From: Rhizopus sp. PT2906
Lineage: Eukaryota; Mucoromycota; Mucoromycetes; Mucorales; Rhizopodaceae
Assembly: GCA_025529335.1 (NCBI GenBank)
Contig: JAMYHX010000634.1
Coordinates: 1 to 20,272, forward strand
DNA length: 20,272 bases
Direction of reading: 5' to 3'
Position numbers and translations under genes: made by a program. The notes under the pieces were generated by a model that worked only from the letters and a program-made list of their open reading frames with translations, did no database searches and had not been told where the DNA came from. Below, piece by piece: positions 19,851-20,272 of this stretch. Position 1 is the stretch's first letter. Each line of letters opens with the position of its first letter.

Positions 19851-20113
19851 AAGCTACAAAATATTGGCGATCCCACCGTGCAGCTTATGGTACCTTTTAT
19901 TAAAAAAAAAGCAGTGTTTATGTAATCTGTAAAAAATATATTCAAGAATTCCGGCTTAATTGTTCACAGAGAAAAAGAAATAAAAACAACAAAGTTGTGA
20001 CACTATTGCTTTTTTATAAACTTTGCAAATACGAATTTTAGTTTGAAATAGGTTCTAAATAAAATAAAAATGTACAAGAAAAAAAAAAGAATAAATAATG
20101 AACATAAATGGTT

Positions 20114-20272
20114 CTAATTTGTAGTAGACGATGCTTCTGTCATATGTACAAAACGCTCCAATACATGTAAAAATCCTTCACGACCAACTTGAGCGTTCTG
20201 TTGGAATCGTTTCAATGAAAAGTCTTCAATCAAATTCTCCCATCGAGATAAAAGACTTCCTGCAGTCATCGT
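20114..20272 (-). CDS. C-terminal end of an unrecognised protein, cut by window edge
   Basis: An open frame enters from the right edge and ends at TAG (20116-20114), giving 52 residues. The sequence is amphipathic and helix-like, with RWENLIEDFSLKRFQQNAQV and GREGFLHVLERFVHM, followed by a short Ser/Thr tail. The regular codon pattern and immediate AT-rich 3' sequence support it as a real last exon. I do not recognise the family; the rest of the gene lies outside the window. Confidence 0.6.
   Translation of the reverse strand, partial: TMTAGSLLSRWENLIEDFSLKRFQQNAQVGREGFLHVLERFVHMTEASSTTN

Larger units (their letters stand above)
18090..20113. other. 2-kb intergenic region with orphan promoter and coding-like remnants
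   Basis: Lies between two minus-strand genes. The left end must hold the methyltransferase promoter (an AT-rich TATATA at about 18290). The middle has a canonical TATAAAAG (18567) on the plus strand with no recognised gene behind it, and an AATAAA at about 19005. The right part (19410-19850, minus) reads as fragments of protein-like sequence without a findable start. A short GA-repeat sits at about 18960-18974. No tRNA-like box pair was found. Confidence 0.45.

Overview
The window is nuclear DNA of a filamentous fungus, most likely an early-diverging one such as a mucoralean Mucoromycota. The AT-rich background, the many 44-82 nt GT-AG introns, a chitin synthase and a plasma-membrane proton ATPase all point to a fungus. 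The placement within fungi is inference from gene style and could not be tested by alignment. I found no prokaryotic features, CRISPR array, tRNA or rRNA.

Layout, left to right: (1) a universal-stress-protein-family gene on the minus strand, cut by the left edge (1-947, five exons visible). (2) A four-exon chitin synthase on the plus strand (1611-4376), converging on (3) a three-exon plant-like P3A plasma-membrane H+-ATPase on the minus strand (4612-7586). (4) A nine-exon gene on the plus strand (8612-10114) for queuosine 5'-phosphate N-glycosylase (QNG1/DUF2419), converging on (5) an eleven-exon ORC3 gene on the minus strand (10126-12990). (6) A seven-exon GH47 alpha-1,2-mannosidase on the plus strand (14743-16880), converging on (7) a two-exon SAM-dependent methyltransferase on the minus strand (16816-18089). 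(8) The last ~52 codons of an unrecognised minus-strand gene at the right edge (20114-20272). All exon structures were rebuilt by hand from splice sites, reading frame and remembered family conservation.

The genes form three successive tail-to-tail pairs. Spacing between stop codons is 235 bp for chitin synthase/ATPase and 11 bp for QNG1/ORC3. The mannosidase and methyltransferase coding regions overlap by 65 bp. In the two tight pairs, AATAAA hexamers lie inside the opposing coding region, so the mRNAs should be complementary at their 3' ends. Long gene-free stretches are the divergent promoter regions at 948-1610, 7587-8611 and 12991-14742, and a 2-kb minus-to-minus gap at 18090-20113. The third stretch holds repeats that resemble a decayed DNA element. 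The last holds an orphan TATA box and a decayed or unresolved coding segment.

Functionally these are mostly housekeeping genes: cell wall synthesis, membrane energisation, tRNA-modification salvage, replication origin recognition and N-glycan trimming. Nothing suggests that they act as one pathway, and I do not see a convincing new system. The points most worth checking are the QNG1 gene (queuosine salvage in a fungus), the overlapping 3' ends and the uncharacterised intergenic sequences.
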